DNA of 6,218 nt from assembly GCA_049454855.1 (NCBI GenBank), contig JBMUAQ010000104.1, positions 1-6,218 of the forward strand. Direction: 5' to 3'. The notes beneath the pieces were generated by a model that did no database searches, was not told the origin of the DNA, and saw nothing but the letters and a program-made list of their open reading frames with translations. Both the position numbers and the translations under genes were made by a program. Positions 1-4,037 of this stretch are shown here, piece by piece (positions within the stretch are counted from its first letter, which is position 1; each line of letters starts with the position of its first letter). The DNA comes from UBA2093 sp049454855 (lineage in GTDB: Bacteria; Actinomycetota; Acidimicrobiia; Acidimicrobiales; Ilumatobacteraceae).

Positions 1-18
1 CGGGGGGGGGGCACGGGG

Positions 19-411
19 TCAGTTGCCACCGGCACCCATCAGTTCCATGAGGGTGGCGCGGTCGAAGTAGTCGCGCCACAAGGTGATCCTGCCGTCGGCG
101 ATCTCGAACACGCCGGCCACCGGGAGCGAACGCCACTGACCCGCGATGCGGACCCTGTCGTCACGTTCGTTCAGCACCGTGCCGTGGGTGAGGTCGCCCG
201 AGGATGTCTGCCGCAGGATCTGCCAGTCGACGTCGTCCAGCATCCCGAAAAAACCGCTGAGCGTGGCGCGCAGGCCCTCGGGGCCATGGGTCCTGCCGAT
301 GGGGACGTTGTCGTACTCGAACCCGTCGCTGACCAGCGTTGCCGCGGTGTCGATGTCGCGCCGGGACAGGGCGGCGATGAACGTGCGGACAAGGTCGTCG
401 GGTGTCGTCAT
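19..411 (-). CDS. Limonene-1,2-epoxide hydrolase-like / SnoaL-like protein
   Basis: A 130-residue single-domain protein of the NTF2/SnoaL-like fold, closest by motif to limonene-1,2-epoxide hydrolases, which open an epoxide with water using an Asp-Arg-Asp triad and Tyr/Asn to hold the water. All five positions appear to be present: Tyr33 and Asn35 in YDNVPIG, Arg83 and Asp85 in NERDDR, and Asp114 in WRDYFD. Their spacing resembles the Rhodococcus enzyme (Y53, N55, R99, D101, D132, from memory). The length is typical for a cytosolic enzyme of this family; there is no signal peptide or membrane segment. The start is ATG at 411; no clear Shine-Dalgarno precedes it, and a short inverted repeat (411-427) overlaps the start. 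It lies 28 bases downstream of the PhoH gene in the same direction, so it is probably co-transcribed. The fold is well supported; the substrate cannot be told from sequence, and a ketosteroid-isomerase-like role remains possible. Confidence 0.85.
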   Translation of the reverse strand: MTTPDDLVRTFIAALSRRDIDTAATLVSDGFEYDNVPIGRTHGPEGLRATLSGFFGMLDDVDWQILRQTSSGDLTHGTVLNERDDRVRIAGQWRSLPVAGVFEIADGRITLWRDYFDRATLMELMGAGGN

Positions 412-427
412 GCCACTGATTGTGGCA
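411..427. repeat. Small inverted repeat between phoH and the hydrolase gene
   Basis: TGCCAC at 411-416 and GTGGCA at 422-427 form a perfect 6-bp inverted repeat with a 5-base loop. It sits in the 28-base gap between the two minus-strand genes and includes the first base of the downstream ATG. No T-tract follows on the minus strand, so it is not a standard terminator. A weak translational or processing signal is possible; chance is also possible at this size. Confidence 0.35.
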
Positions 428-439
428 CCGCGGGGCGGG

Positions 440-1861
440 TCAGCGAAGTTCAGACGCGACGCGCCCGCCCTCGCTGCGTTCGCAGGCCGAGTGGGTGACG
501 TGACCGAAACACGACTGGTTCGCGAATGCCTGGATCAGCACCGCCAGGGCGTTGTTCGACTCACCCATGTACGGGGCGTCGATCTGGCTGGTGTCGCCTG
601 TGAACACAACCTTCGTGCCCTCCCCGATGCGCGTGAGGATGGTCTTCAGTGTCGTCGGCTCGAGGTTCTGGGCCTCGTCCACCACCACGAACTGACGGTG
701 CAACGAGCGACCGCGCAGGAACGTGACCGATTCCATGGACAGCTGACCGCGCTGCTCGAGGTCGTCGATCATGCGGCGGGCATCGTGGCTGCTGCGCTGG
801 TCGGAGAGCGCCACGATTGCGTCATGGATCGCCGACATCCAGGGGTCGAGCTTCTCGTCCAGGCCGCCCGGCAGGAAACCCACGTCGGCCCGGCCGACCG
901 GTACGAGCGGTCGGTAGACGGCGAGCTTCTCGTACGTGCGGTTCTCGACGGCCTGCTCGAGCCCGGCGGCGATCGCCATCACCGTCTTGCCGGTGCCGGC
1001 CCGGCCGTCGAGGGCCACCACGCTGACCTCGGGGTCGAGCAACAGCTCGAGGGCGAAGCGCTGCTCCTTCGACCTGGCGCGCAGCCCCCACGCCTCGGGG
1101 GATGCGGAGGGAAGGAGCACCGCATCGTCGCCGACCCGCCTCACGAGAGCGGATTGCGACCCGGCGCGCACGGCGGCGAACTCATTCTCGTGGAGCATGT
1201 CGAGGTCAACGGTCATGCCCGATGGCACGGCCCCGTCGGCATAGAGGCGGTCCACCACGTCGCGCGGTGCCTCGCAGGTGACCCAGCCCAACGGGCGGGA
1301 GTGCACCGAGCGACCCACCGGGTGGTGCTCGGCGGCCTCCAGGCCCATGTGCGCGGCCTTGATGCGCAGGCCGGCATCGTTCGAGATGAGTCTCGTGTGG
1401 GCCCGCAGTGACTGCCCGATCGCCGCACCGATGATGCGGTTGTCGGGGACGGCCGGGTCGAGCCCGCTCTCGATGAGGCGACCCTTCTCCACACCGTTCA
1501 CCTCGATATGGACCGTGGCGTCGTCGGGCCCGGGTCCGAGGGGCACGGGGAGATGGATCGAGCCGCCGGCTCTCTTGCGGAGGTCCTCGATGGTGCGCAG
1601 GGCGGTGCGCGCGGCCCGGCCCACGTCGTCGGCCCGGGACTTCAGGCCGTCGAGTTCCTCGATCACCGTCAGCGGGATCACCACGTCGCACTGTGAGAAC
1701 GACGAGATGCACGAGGGGTCGGCCACCAGCACCGATGTGTCCAGCACGACACGGGTGCGTGCGGTGCTTCTTCGTTCGGGGAGACCGCCATCGATGCCGA
1801 CGGTGTCGTCGTGCATCCCTGTGATCGCACGCATCTGGCCGGTGTCAACCCGTTCGTTCAC
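440..1861 (-). CDS. phoH2: PIN domain-PhoH ATPase (PhoH2-type, putative RNA helicase/nuclease)
   Basis: A two-domain cytosolic protein of the PhoH2 type, in which an N-terminal PIN ribonuclease is joined to a PhoH-family P-loop ATPase; mycobacterial PhoH2 is reported to unwind and cut RNA. Counting from the GTG at 1861 (473 residues), the PIN domain opens with VVLDTSVL (Asp41) and keeps further acidic residues in VIEELD (Glu69), PDNRI (Asp140) and SNDAGL (Asp162). The ATPase carries Walker A GRAGTGKT (286-293, Lys292), Walker B VVVDEAQ (392-398) and the conserved FTGDTSQID (420-428), ending with an ERS arginine motif. GTG 1861 is preferred because GGGAG lies 5 bases upstream. The frame stays open to a GTG at 1918 (492 residues), but those extra residues are Arg/Pro-rich and unlike the family; ATGs at 1885, 1834 and 1816 are other options. 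The hydrolase gene follows in the same direction. Family assignment is firm; the exact start is not. Confidence 0.93.
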   Translation of the reverse strand: MNERVDTGQMRAITGMHDDTVGIDGGLPERRSTARTRVVLDTSVLVADPSCISSFSQCDVVIPLTVIEELDGLKSRADDVGRAARTALRTIEDLRKRAGGSIHLPVPLGPGPDDATVHIEVNGVEKGRLIESGLDPAVPDNRIIGAAIGQSLRAHTRLISNDAGLRIKAAHMGLEAAEHHPVGRSVHSRPLGWVTCEAPRDVVDRLYADGAVPSGMTVDLDMLHENEFAAVRAGSQSALVRRVGDDAVLLPSASPEAWGLRARSKEQRFALELLLDPEVSVVALDGRAGTGKTVMAIAAGLEQAVENRTYEKLAVYRPLVPVGRADVGFLPGGLDEKLDPWMSAIHDAIVALSDQRSSHDARRMIDDLEQRGQLSMESVTFLRGRSLHRQFVVVDEAQNLEPTTLKTILTRIGEGTKVVFTGDTSQIDAPYMGESNNALAVLIQAFANQSCFGHVTHSACERSEGGRVASELR

Positions 1862-1866
1862 ACACG

Positions 1867-1871
1867 CTCCC
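1867..1871 (-). promoter_or_regulatory. Shine-Dalgarno deciding the phoH2 start
   Basis: On the minus strand GGGAG lies 5 bases before the GTG at 1861-1859. None of the other in-frame starts has an SD as good: GTG 1918 has none, ATG 1885 has only GGGA at 9 bases, and ATG 1834 and ATG 1816 have no properly spaced one. This is why 1861 is chosen, although the call rests on a five-base motif. Confidence 0.5.
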
Positions 1872-1918
1872 GGCGGTCTCGCCATGCCGCGCGGTCCCGC
1901 CTCCCGAGCGACGCGCAC

Positions 1919-1924
1919 ACTATG
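1919..1924 (-). promoter_or_regulatory. Candidate phoH2 -10 hexamer
   Basis: CATAGT on the minus strand matches four of six positions of TATAAT in GC-rich surroundings. A transcript from it would begin near 1912, which would exclude GTG 1918 and fit the GTG at 1861. No good -35 is seen at normal spacing; that region falls inside the arm of the 1935-1966 inverted repeat. Confidence 0.35.
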
Positions 1925-1935
1925 GCCCGTGGGCC
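1924..1935. repeat. GGCCC-GT-GGGCC inverted repeat
   Basis: GGCCC at 1924-1928 and GGGCC at 1931-1935 are 5-bp arms around GT. It abuts the larger inverted repeat at 1935-1966 and overlaps the candidate phoH2 -10. By itself it could be chance in GC-rich DNA; its position next to a second repeat makes it worth recording. Confidence 0.4.
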
Positions 1936-1966
1936 GCGTGTGACGGTGGATACTCCGTCACACGCG
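1935..1966. promoter_or_regulatory. 12-bp perfect inverted repeat upstream of phoH2 (operator or hairpin)
   Basis: CGCGTGTGACGG at 1935-1946 and its exact reverse complement at 1955-1966 are separated by 8 bases. No T-tract follows on either strand, so it is not an intrinsic terminator. It covers the place where the -35 of the candidate phoH2 promoter should lie, which suits a repressor operator. A hairpin in a transcript is the alternative. The repeat is directly visible; its role is inferred. Confidence 0.6.
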
Positions 1967-2006
1967 CTGCCGAACCGCCGGGAAGGTTCCGTCGGACCGT
2001 TGTCGG

Positions 2007-2026
2007 GGTCCGTCGACGGATTTTTT
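2007..2026 (+). terminator. Weak terminator-like palindrome plus T6
   Basis: The perfect 12-bp palindrome TCCGTCGACGGA (2009-2020) is followed directly by six T (2021-2026). As RNA it would give four Watson-Crick pairs around a UCGA loop, with two G-U pairs below. No plus-strand gene lies upstream, so if it acts as a terminator it would stop antisense or short regulatory RNA from the phoH2 side. It may instead be a protein-binding palindrome. Confidence 0.25.
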
Positions 2027-2039
2027 CCGGATTTTTTCC
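2018..2039. repeat. Tandem 11-bp GGATTTTTTCC repeat (phased T-tracts)
   Basis: Two exact, adjacent copies of GGATTTTTTCC occupy 2018-2028 and 2029-2039. They place two T6 tracts 11 bases apart, about one helical turn, an arrangement that favours intrinsic DNA bending. They are the most AT-rich stretch in an otherwise GC-rich region. CCGGA-T5-TCCGG across the second copy can also form a 5-bp hairpin. Confidence 0.6.
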
Positions 2040-2064
2040 GGGCCATCCCGACGCGGCTGCAGAG

Positions 2065-2103
2065 CGTGCGCACGTGCATGCTGACGGCGCGCCGGACATG
2101 CAC
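2065..2103. repeat. Nested palindromes and hairpin
   Basis: The palindrome CGTGCGCACG (2065-2074) runs into a 7-bp inverted repeat, GTGCATG at 2074-2080 with CATGCAC at 2097-2103. The 16-base interior of that repeat contains a second palindrome, CGGCGCGCCG (2085-2094), so the whole can fold as a two-tier hairpin. It could be a structured RNA element or a binding site; no family is recognised. Confidence 0.45.
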
Positions 2104-2152
2104 CTTCCGGTCGTGTCCTGCGTTCTGCAACGGAGTGATCCGCCGCAGGTGT

Positions 2153-2168
2153 TGTCGTCGTGTCGTCG
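2153..2168. repeat. Tandem TGTCGTCG octamer
   Basis: Two exact adjacent copies of TGTCGTCG. The second copy is the core of the left arm of the long-range inverted repeat that pairs with 2235-2245. It is low-complexity GTC-type sequence and may simply come from slippage. Confidence 0.5.
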
Positions 2169-2245
2169 TGGTCGATGGATGCGCCGCCACGGGAAACCCT
2201 TGTGCCGCAAGGACTTCCGCCGCGTGTAGCTCTGACGACGACACG
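2159..2245. repeat. Long-range 11-bp inverted repeat
   Basis: CGTGTCGTCGT (2159-2169) is the exact reverse complement of 2235-2245, with 65 bases between. The interior holds a small hairpin (CCTTG 2198-2202 with CAAGG 2208-2212). Together they could form a closed multi-part RNA fold in an HU leader transcript. The triplet character of the arms raises the chance of coincidence. Confidence 0.4.
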
Positions 2246-2272
2246 CCGTTCCCGGAGATCGTTGGTGCGAGT

Positions 2273-2359
2273 GTGTCGACCGACACGGTGCACGGAGATG
2301 CGAGTGATGCGTGCTCCGCATCGTTCGCGATGCGCCTGACCGAGGTCAGCGACGTCGCT
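2273..2359 (+). ncRNA. Chain of small hairpins: candidate structured leader upstream of HU
   Basis: Four self-complementary elements follow closely: GTGTCG/CGACAC (2273-2286), a 7-bp stem capped by TTCG (2317-2323 with 2328-2334), CTGACC/GGTCAG (2336-2349), and the perfect palindrome AGCGACGTCGCT (2348-2359). The last two share two bases and so may be alternatives. This density suggests a structured 5-prime leader or small RNA read toward HU. No known RNA family is recognised and no transcription start has been fixed, so this is a candidate only. Confidence 0.3.
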
Positions 2360-2375
2360 CCGAATGTCGTGGTAC

Positions 2376-2387
2376 TTGCAATTGCAA
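2376..2387. promoter_or_regulatory. TTGCAATTGCAA palindrome upstream of HU
   Basis: A perfect 12-bp palindrome that is also a tandem TTGCAA repeat, 75 bases before the HU start codon. It is AT-rich against the GC-rich surroundings. Either hexamer resembles a -35 (TTGACA), but no good -10 lies at 17 to 18 bases. An operator for an HU regulator is the more attractive reading. Confidence 0.4.
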
Positions 2388-2399
2388 CGAGCGAAATGC

Positions 2400-2428
2400 T
2401 TGCTTTCTGCTGCGCGAGCAGGTCAGAT
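2400..2428 (+). promoter_or_regulatory. Weak candidate HU promoter
   Basis: TTGCTT (2400-2405) and TCAGAT (2423-2428) are spaced by 17 bases and would start transcription near 2435, giving a very short leader before the SD at 2447. Matches to both consensus boxes are partial. If the hairpin array upstream is a leader RNA, the true promoter lies further upstream. Confidence 0.25.
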
Positions 2429-2446
2429 ATGTGCACCACTCCATCC

Positions 2447-2453
2447 GAGGAGG
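2447..2453 (+). promoter_or_regulatory. Strong Shine-Dalgarno of the HU gene
   Basis: GAGGAGG lies 9 bases before the ATG at 2463. It is the strongest ribosome binding site in the window and rules out longer in-frame starts such as the one at 2364. Confidence 0.8.
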
Positions 2454-2462
2454 ATTACAGCA

Positions 2463-2747
2463 ATGACCAAAGCAGAGCTCATCGAAAAAGTTGCGGAGGC
2501 CGCGGACTGTTCAAAGGCAGATGCCGAACGAACACTGTCTGCGTTCTTCGAGCTTGTGGTGGCCTCGACCACGGGGGGCGACAAGGTTGCATGGCCGGGC
2601 TTCGGCGCGTTCAGCACAACCAAGCGCAAGGCCCGCACCGGTCGCAACCCGCAAACGGGTGCGACAGTCACGGTGCCGGCTTCCACTGCGATGAAGTTCA
2701 CAGCGAGCTCGACACTCAAGGCTCAGCTGAACCCAAACCGTAAGTAA
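2463..2747 (+). CDS. hup: HU-family DNA-binding protein
   Basis: A 94-residue HU protein, the standard bacterial HU length. HU dimers bind and bend DNA non-specifically and help pack the nucleoid. The helical dimerisation half opens with MTKAELIEKVAEAADCSKADAERTL; GFGAF (46-50) leads into the beta-arm, whose RTGRNPQTG (58-66) includes Pro63, the residue that inserts into the minor groove. It ends in ASSTLKAQLNPNRK and lacks the long Lys/Ala tail of mycobacterial HupB. A strong SD sets the ATG start; the same frame runs back to 2364 but nothing supports that. A gene for a tail-like basic protein begins 28 bases after the stop in a different frame, and the two very probably share a transcript ending at the terminator near 3145. 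The last five codons overlap an open +1 frame leading into that gene. Confidence 0.96.
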   Translation: MTKAELIEKVAEAADCSKADAERTLSAFFELVVASTTGGDKVAWPGFGAFSTTKRKARTGRNPQTGATVTVPASTAMKFTASSTLKAQLNPNRK

Positions 2748-2760
2748 CCACTTACCCAAC

Positions 2761-2767
2761 GAGAGGA
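2761..2767 (+). promoter_or_regulatory. Shine-Dalgarno of the lysine-rich protein gene
   Basis: GAGAGGA lies 8 bases before the GTG at 2776, wholly within the gap after the HU stop. It argues that the basic tail protein is translated independently rather than being a broken end of HU. Confidence 0.65.
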
Positions 2768-2775
2768 AACTCAAA

Positions 2776-3063
2776 GTGGCAGCAAAGAAGAAGGCAGCAG
2801 CCAAGAAGGCTCCTGCAAAGAAGAAGACAGCAAAGAAGGCCGCCAAGAAGGCGGCCCCGAAGAAGAAGAAGAAGGCAGCAGCCAAGAAGGCTCCTGCAAA
2901 GAAGAAGGCCGCCAAGAAGGCTGCGCCGAAGAAGGCCGCCAAGAAGGCAGCCCCGAAGAAGAAGAAGGCTGCCAAGAAGGCTGCGCCGAAGAAGGCCGCC
3001 AAGAAGGCAGCCCCGAAGCGCAAGAAGGCGGCTCGCCGCAAGAAGGCAGCCGCGAAGAAGTAG
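2776..3063 (+). CDS. Histone H1-like / HupB-tail-like Lys-Ala-Pro protein
   Basis: A 95-residue protein made almost only of Lys, Ala and Pro, with one Thr and three Arg near the end. It consists of AAKKAAPKK-type units with no hydrophobic core, so it is expected to be disordered and strongly basic. Such sequences resemble eukaryotic H1 tails, bacterial H1-like proteins, and the C-terminal tail of actinobacterial HupB, which binds DNA and compacts it. The start is GTG 2776, with GAGAGGA 8 bases upstream. It follows HU by 28 bases in another frame and ends just before an intrinsic terminator, so it is probably co-expressed with HU and may act with it on the nucleoid. Lysine is nearly always AAG. 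Long exact DNA repeats inside the gene suggest recent expansion. Role inferred; composition certain. Confidence 0.88.
   Translation: MAAKKKAAAKKAPAKKKTAKKAAKKAAPKKKKKAAAKKAPAKKKAAKKAAPKKAAKKAAPKKKKAAKKAAPKKAAKKAAPKRKKAARRKKAAAKK
2785..2907. repeat. Exact 42-bp direct repeat, 81 bp apart, in the lysine-rich gene
   Basis: Bases 2785-2826 recur exactly at 2866-2907, an offset of 27 codons. The identity includes silent positions, so this is a DNA-level duplication and not only protein similarity. It keeps the reading frame. Confidence 0.85.
2911..3018. repeat. Exact 48-bp direct repeat, 60 bp apart, in the lysine-rich gene
   Basis: Bases 2911-2958 recur exactly at 2971-3018, an offset of 20 codons, separated by 12 bases of AAG-rich sequence. 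Gain or loss of a unit by slippage or recombination would keep the frame, so the protein length may vary between strains. Confidence 0.85.
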
Positions 3064-3122
3064 AGCTCCGCTCTCTCTTCGCACGCTTCAACAGCAAATC
3101 CAATCGGACCGGAGTGTTGAGG

Positions 3123-3148
3123 GTGGGGGGCGCAAGCCCCCCACTTTT
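3123..3148 (+). terminator. Intrinsic terminator after HU and the tail gene
   Basis: GTGGGGGGC (3123-3131) pairs perfectly with GCCCCCCAC (3136-3144) around a GCAA tetraloop of the GNRA class, followed by TTTT (3145-3148). It lies 60 bases after the stop of the lysine-rich gene and closes the HU transcript. Confidence 0.92.
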
Positions 3149-3209
3149 CAATTCCCGGGCATGACCTCCCGCTGCCGTCCGGCCCGACCGGGTTGGGCAG
3201 ACTGTGGGA

Positions 3210-3995
3210 ATGTCGCCGACGCACCTTGCACTGATCGACGACCTCGCCGCCGAGGTGGCCGCCCTGGACGCGGTGGTCTCCGCTCTCGACGATTCGGGCT
3301 GGATGACACCCACGCCTGCGCCGGGCTGGAGGGTTGTCGACCAGGTGGTGCACCTGGTCATCTTCGATGAGCGCTGCAGGTGGGGCATCGCCGACCCCGG
3401 GCGTTTTGCGAGGGATCTCGAGCAGGTCCGGTCGGACGGTGGGTTCGCATCGGTCGAGAGGAACCTGCTGTCTCTGTCACCCGCGCACCTGCGTGACCAG
3501 TGGCTGGAAGGTGCGGCCGGGCTGCGTGAGGCGGGCCGGAACGCGGACCCCAGGGCCCGGTGCCCGTGGTACGGGCCATCGATGTCGGCCACGTCGATGT
3601 TGACCGCCCGGCTGATGGAGACATGGGCTCACGGGTACGACATCTGCGATGCGGTCGGTGTGGTGCCCGTTGCGACGGACCGGCTCCGCCACGTCGCGCA
3701 CATCGGGGTCGGTGCGCGCCCGTTCGCCTACGCAGCCAACAGGATGACGATGCCCGATGTCGCGGTGAGGGTGGAACTGCGCGGTCCATCCGGTGAACAG
3801 TGGACCTGGGGTCCGGAATCGCAGGACACGGTGCGCGGTGATGCCCTCGGGTTCTGTCTCGCGGCCACGCAGCGTCGCCATGTCGATGACTGTGGCCTCG
3901 AGATCACCGGCAGGAACGCGCAGGAGTGGATGTCGATCATCCAGGCGTTTGCCGGGCCTCCCGGCGAGGGTCGTCGCCCCGGCCAGTTCGGCTAG
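3210..3995 (+). CDS. TIGR03084/maleylpyruvate isomerase-like metal-binding protein
   Basis: A 261-residue protein of the DinB-like four-helix, mycothiol-dependent maleylpyruvate isomerase superfamily, subgroup TIGR03084. The N-terminal helical domain carries TPAPGWRVVDQVVHL (His48) and the typical WYGPSMSATSMLTARLMETWAHGYD block (119-144), with Glu137 and His141 spaced as in the zinc site of the isomerase (H52, E144, H148 there). A C-terminal domain (about 165-250) resembles the SCP2-like part seen in this subgroup. ATG 3210 is chosen; GTG 3204, two codons earlier, is also possible. Neither has a good SD, and CAGACT at 3198-3203 could serve as a -10 for a leaderless message starting at 3210. 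It is flanked by a strong terminator upstream and converges on the deacetylase gene. It is cytosolic; the substrate is unknown. Confidence 0.88.
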   Translation: MSPTHLALIDDLAAEVAALDAVVSALDDSGWMTPTPAPGWRVVDQVVHLVIFDERCRWGIADPGRFARDLEQVRSDGGFASVERNLLSLSPAHLRDQWLEGAAGLREAGRNADPRARCPWYGPSMSATSMLTARLMETWAHGYDICDAVGVVPVATDRLRHVAHIGVGARPFAYAANRMTMPDVAVRVELRGPSGEQWTWGPESQDTVRGDALGFCLAATQRRHVDDCGLEITGRNAQEWMSIIQAFAGPPGEGRRPGQFG

Positions 3996-4037
3996 AGCCG
4001 TGTCCCTGCAGCCGTGTCGCTACAGCCGTGTCATGGC
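3996..4037. repeat. Three 14-bp tandem repeats at the convergent gene junction
   Basis: AGCCGTGTC begins at 3996, 4010 and 4024, a strict period of 14; the five intervening bases vary (CCTGC, GCTAC, ATGGC). The repeats start right after the TAG of the plus-strand gene, contain the stop codon of the minus-strand deacetylase (4020-4022), and run into its last codons. No intrinsic terminator is visible for either gene here. Confidence 0.7.

Larger units (their letters stand above)
1862..2462. other. Long divergent intergenic region rich in inverted repeats
   Basis: About 600 bases separate the divergent phoH2 and HU genes. Open frames cross it on both strands, but none has a recognisable domain, a good SD or a plausible composition, so I call no gene. 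It holds, from left to right: a candidate phoH2 -10 (1919-1924), a 12-bp inverted repeat (1935-1966), a palindrome followed by two 11-bp-spaced T6 tracts (2009-2039), a nested hairpin (2074-2103), a tandem octamer (2153-2168), a long-range 11-bp inverted repeat (2159-2169 with 2235-2245), a chain of small hairpins (2273-2359), a TTGCAA palindrome (2376-2387) and the HU promoter and SD area. No tRNA or known riboswitch is recognisable by eye. Confidence 0.75.

Noticed and set aside
2..11. Run of ten G at the window start as a phase-variable tract
   Set aside because: It lies downstream of the hydrolase stop at the window edge with no gene visible beyond it, so no switching function can be argued; a sequencing artefact is equally possible.
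146..1411. 421-residue plus-strand open frame antisense to phoH2
   Set aside because: It overlaps a gene with unmistakable PIN and PhoH motifs; its Arg/His/Val-rich translation shows no domain and reflects GC-rich third positions of the real gene.
1939..1962. CRP-like TGTGA...TCACA within the inverted repeat
   Set aside because: The half-sites are 14 bases apart, not the 6 of a CRP site, so I call it only an inverted repeat of unknown binder.
1858..2439. 193-residue minus-strand open frame in the long intergenic region
   Set aside because: No recognisable motif, Ser/Thr/Arg-rich composition, no SD, and it runs through palindromes and the candidate HU promoter and overlaps the phoH2 5-prime end.
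2364..2462. Possible N-terminal extension of HU from an upstream in-frame ATG
   Set aside because: HU proteins begin at the conserved MTKAELI sequence and GAGGAGG sits correctly before 2463; the extension is not HU-like.
1811..2743. 310-residue plus-strand open frame crossing the intergenic region and HU
   Set aside because: It reads HU in the wrong frame and has a Cys/Arg/Ser-rich composition without domains.
2752..3084. Leu-rich minus-strand open frame opposite the lysine-rich gene
   Set aside because: It is the complement of AAG/GCC repeats, which read as Leu/Arg/Gly; no start signal or real hydrophobic domain pattern.
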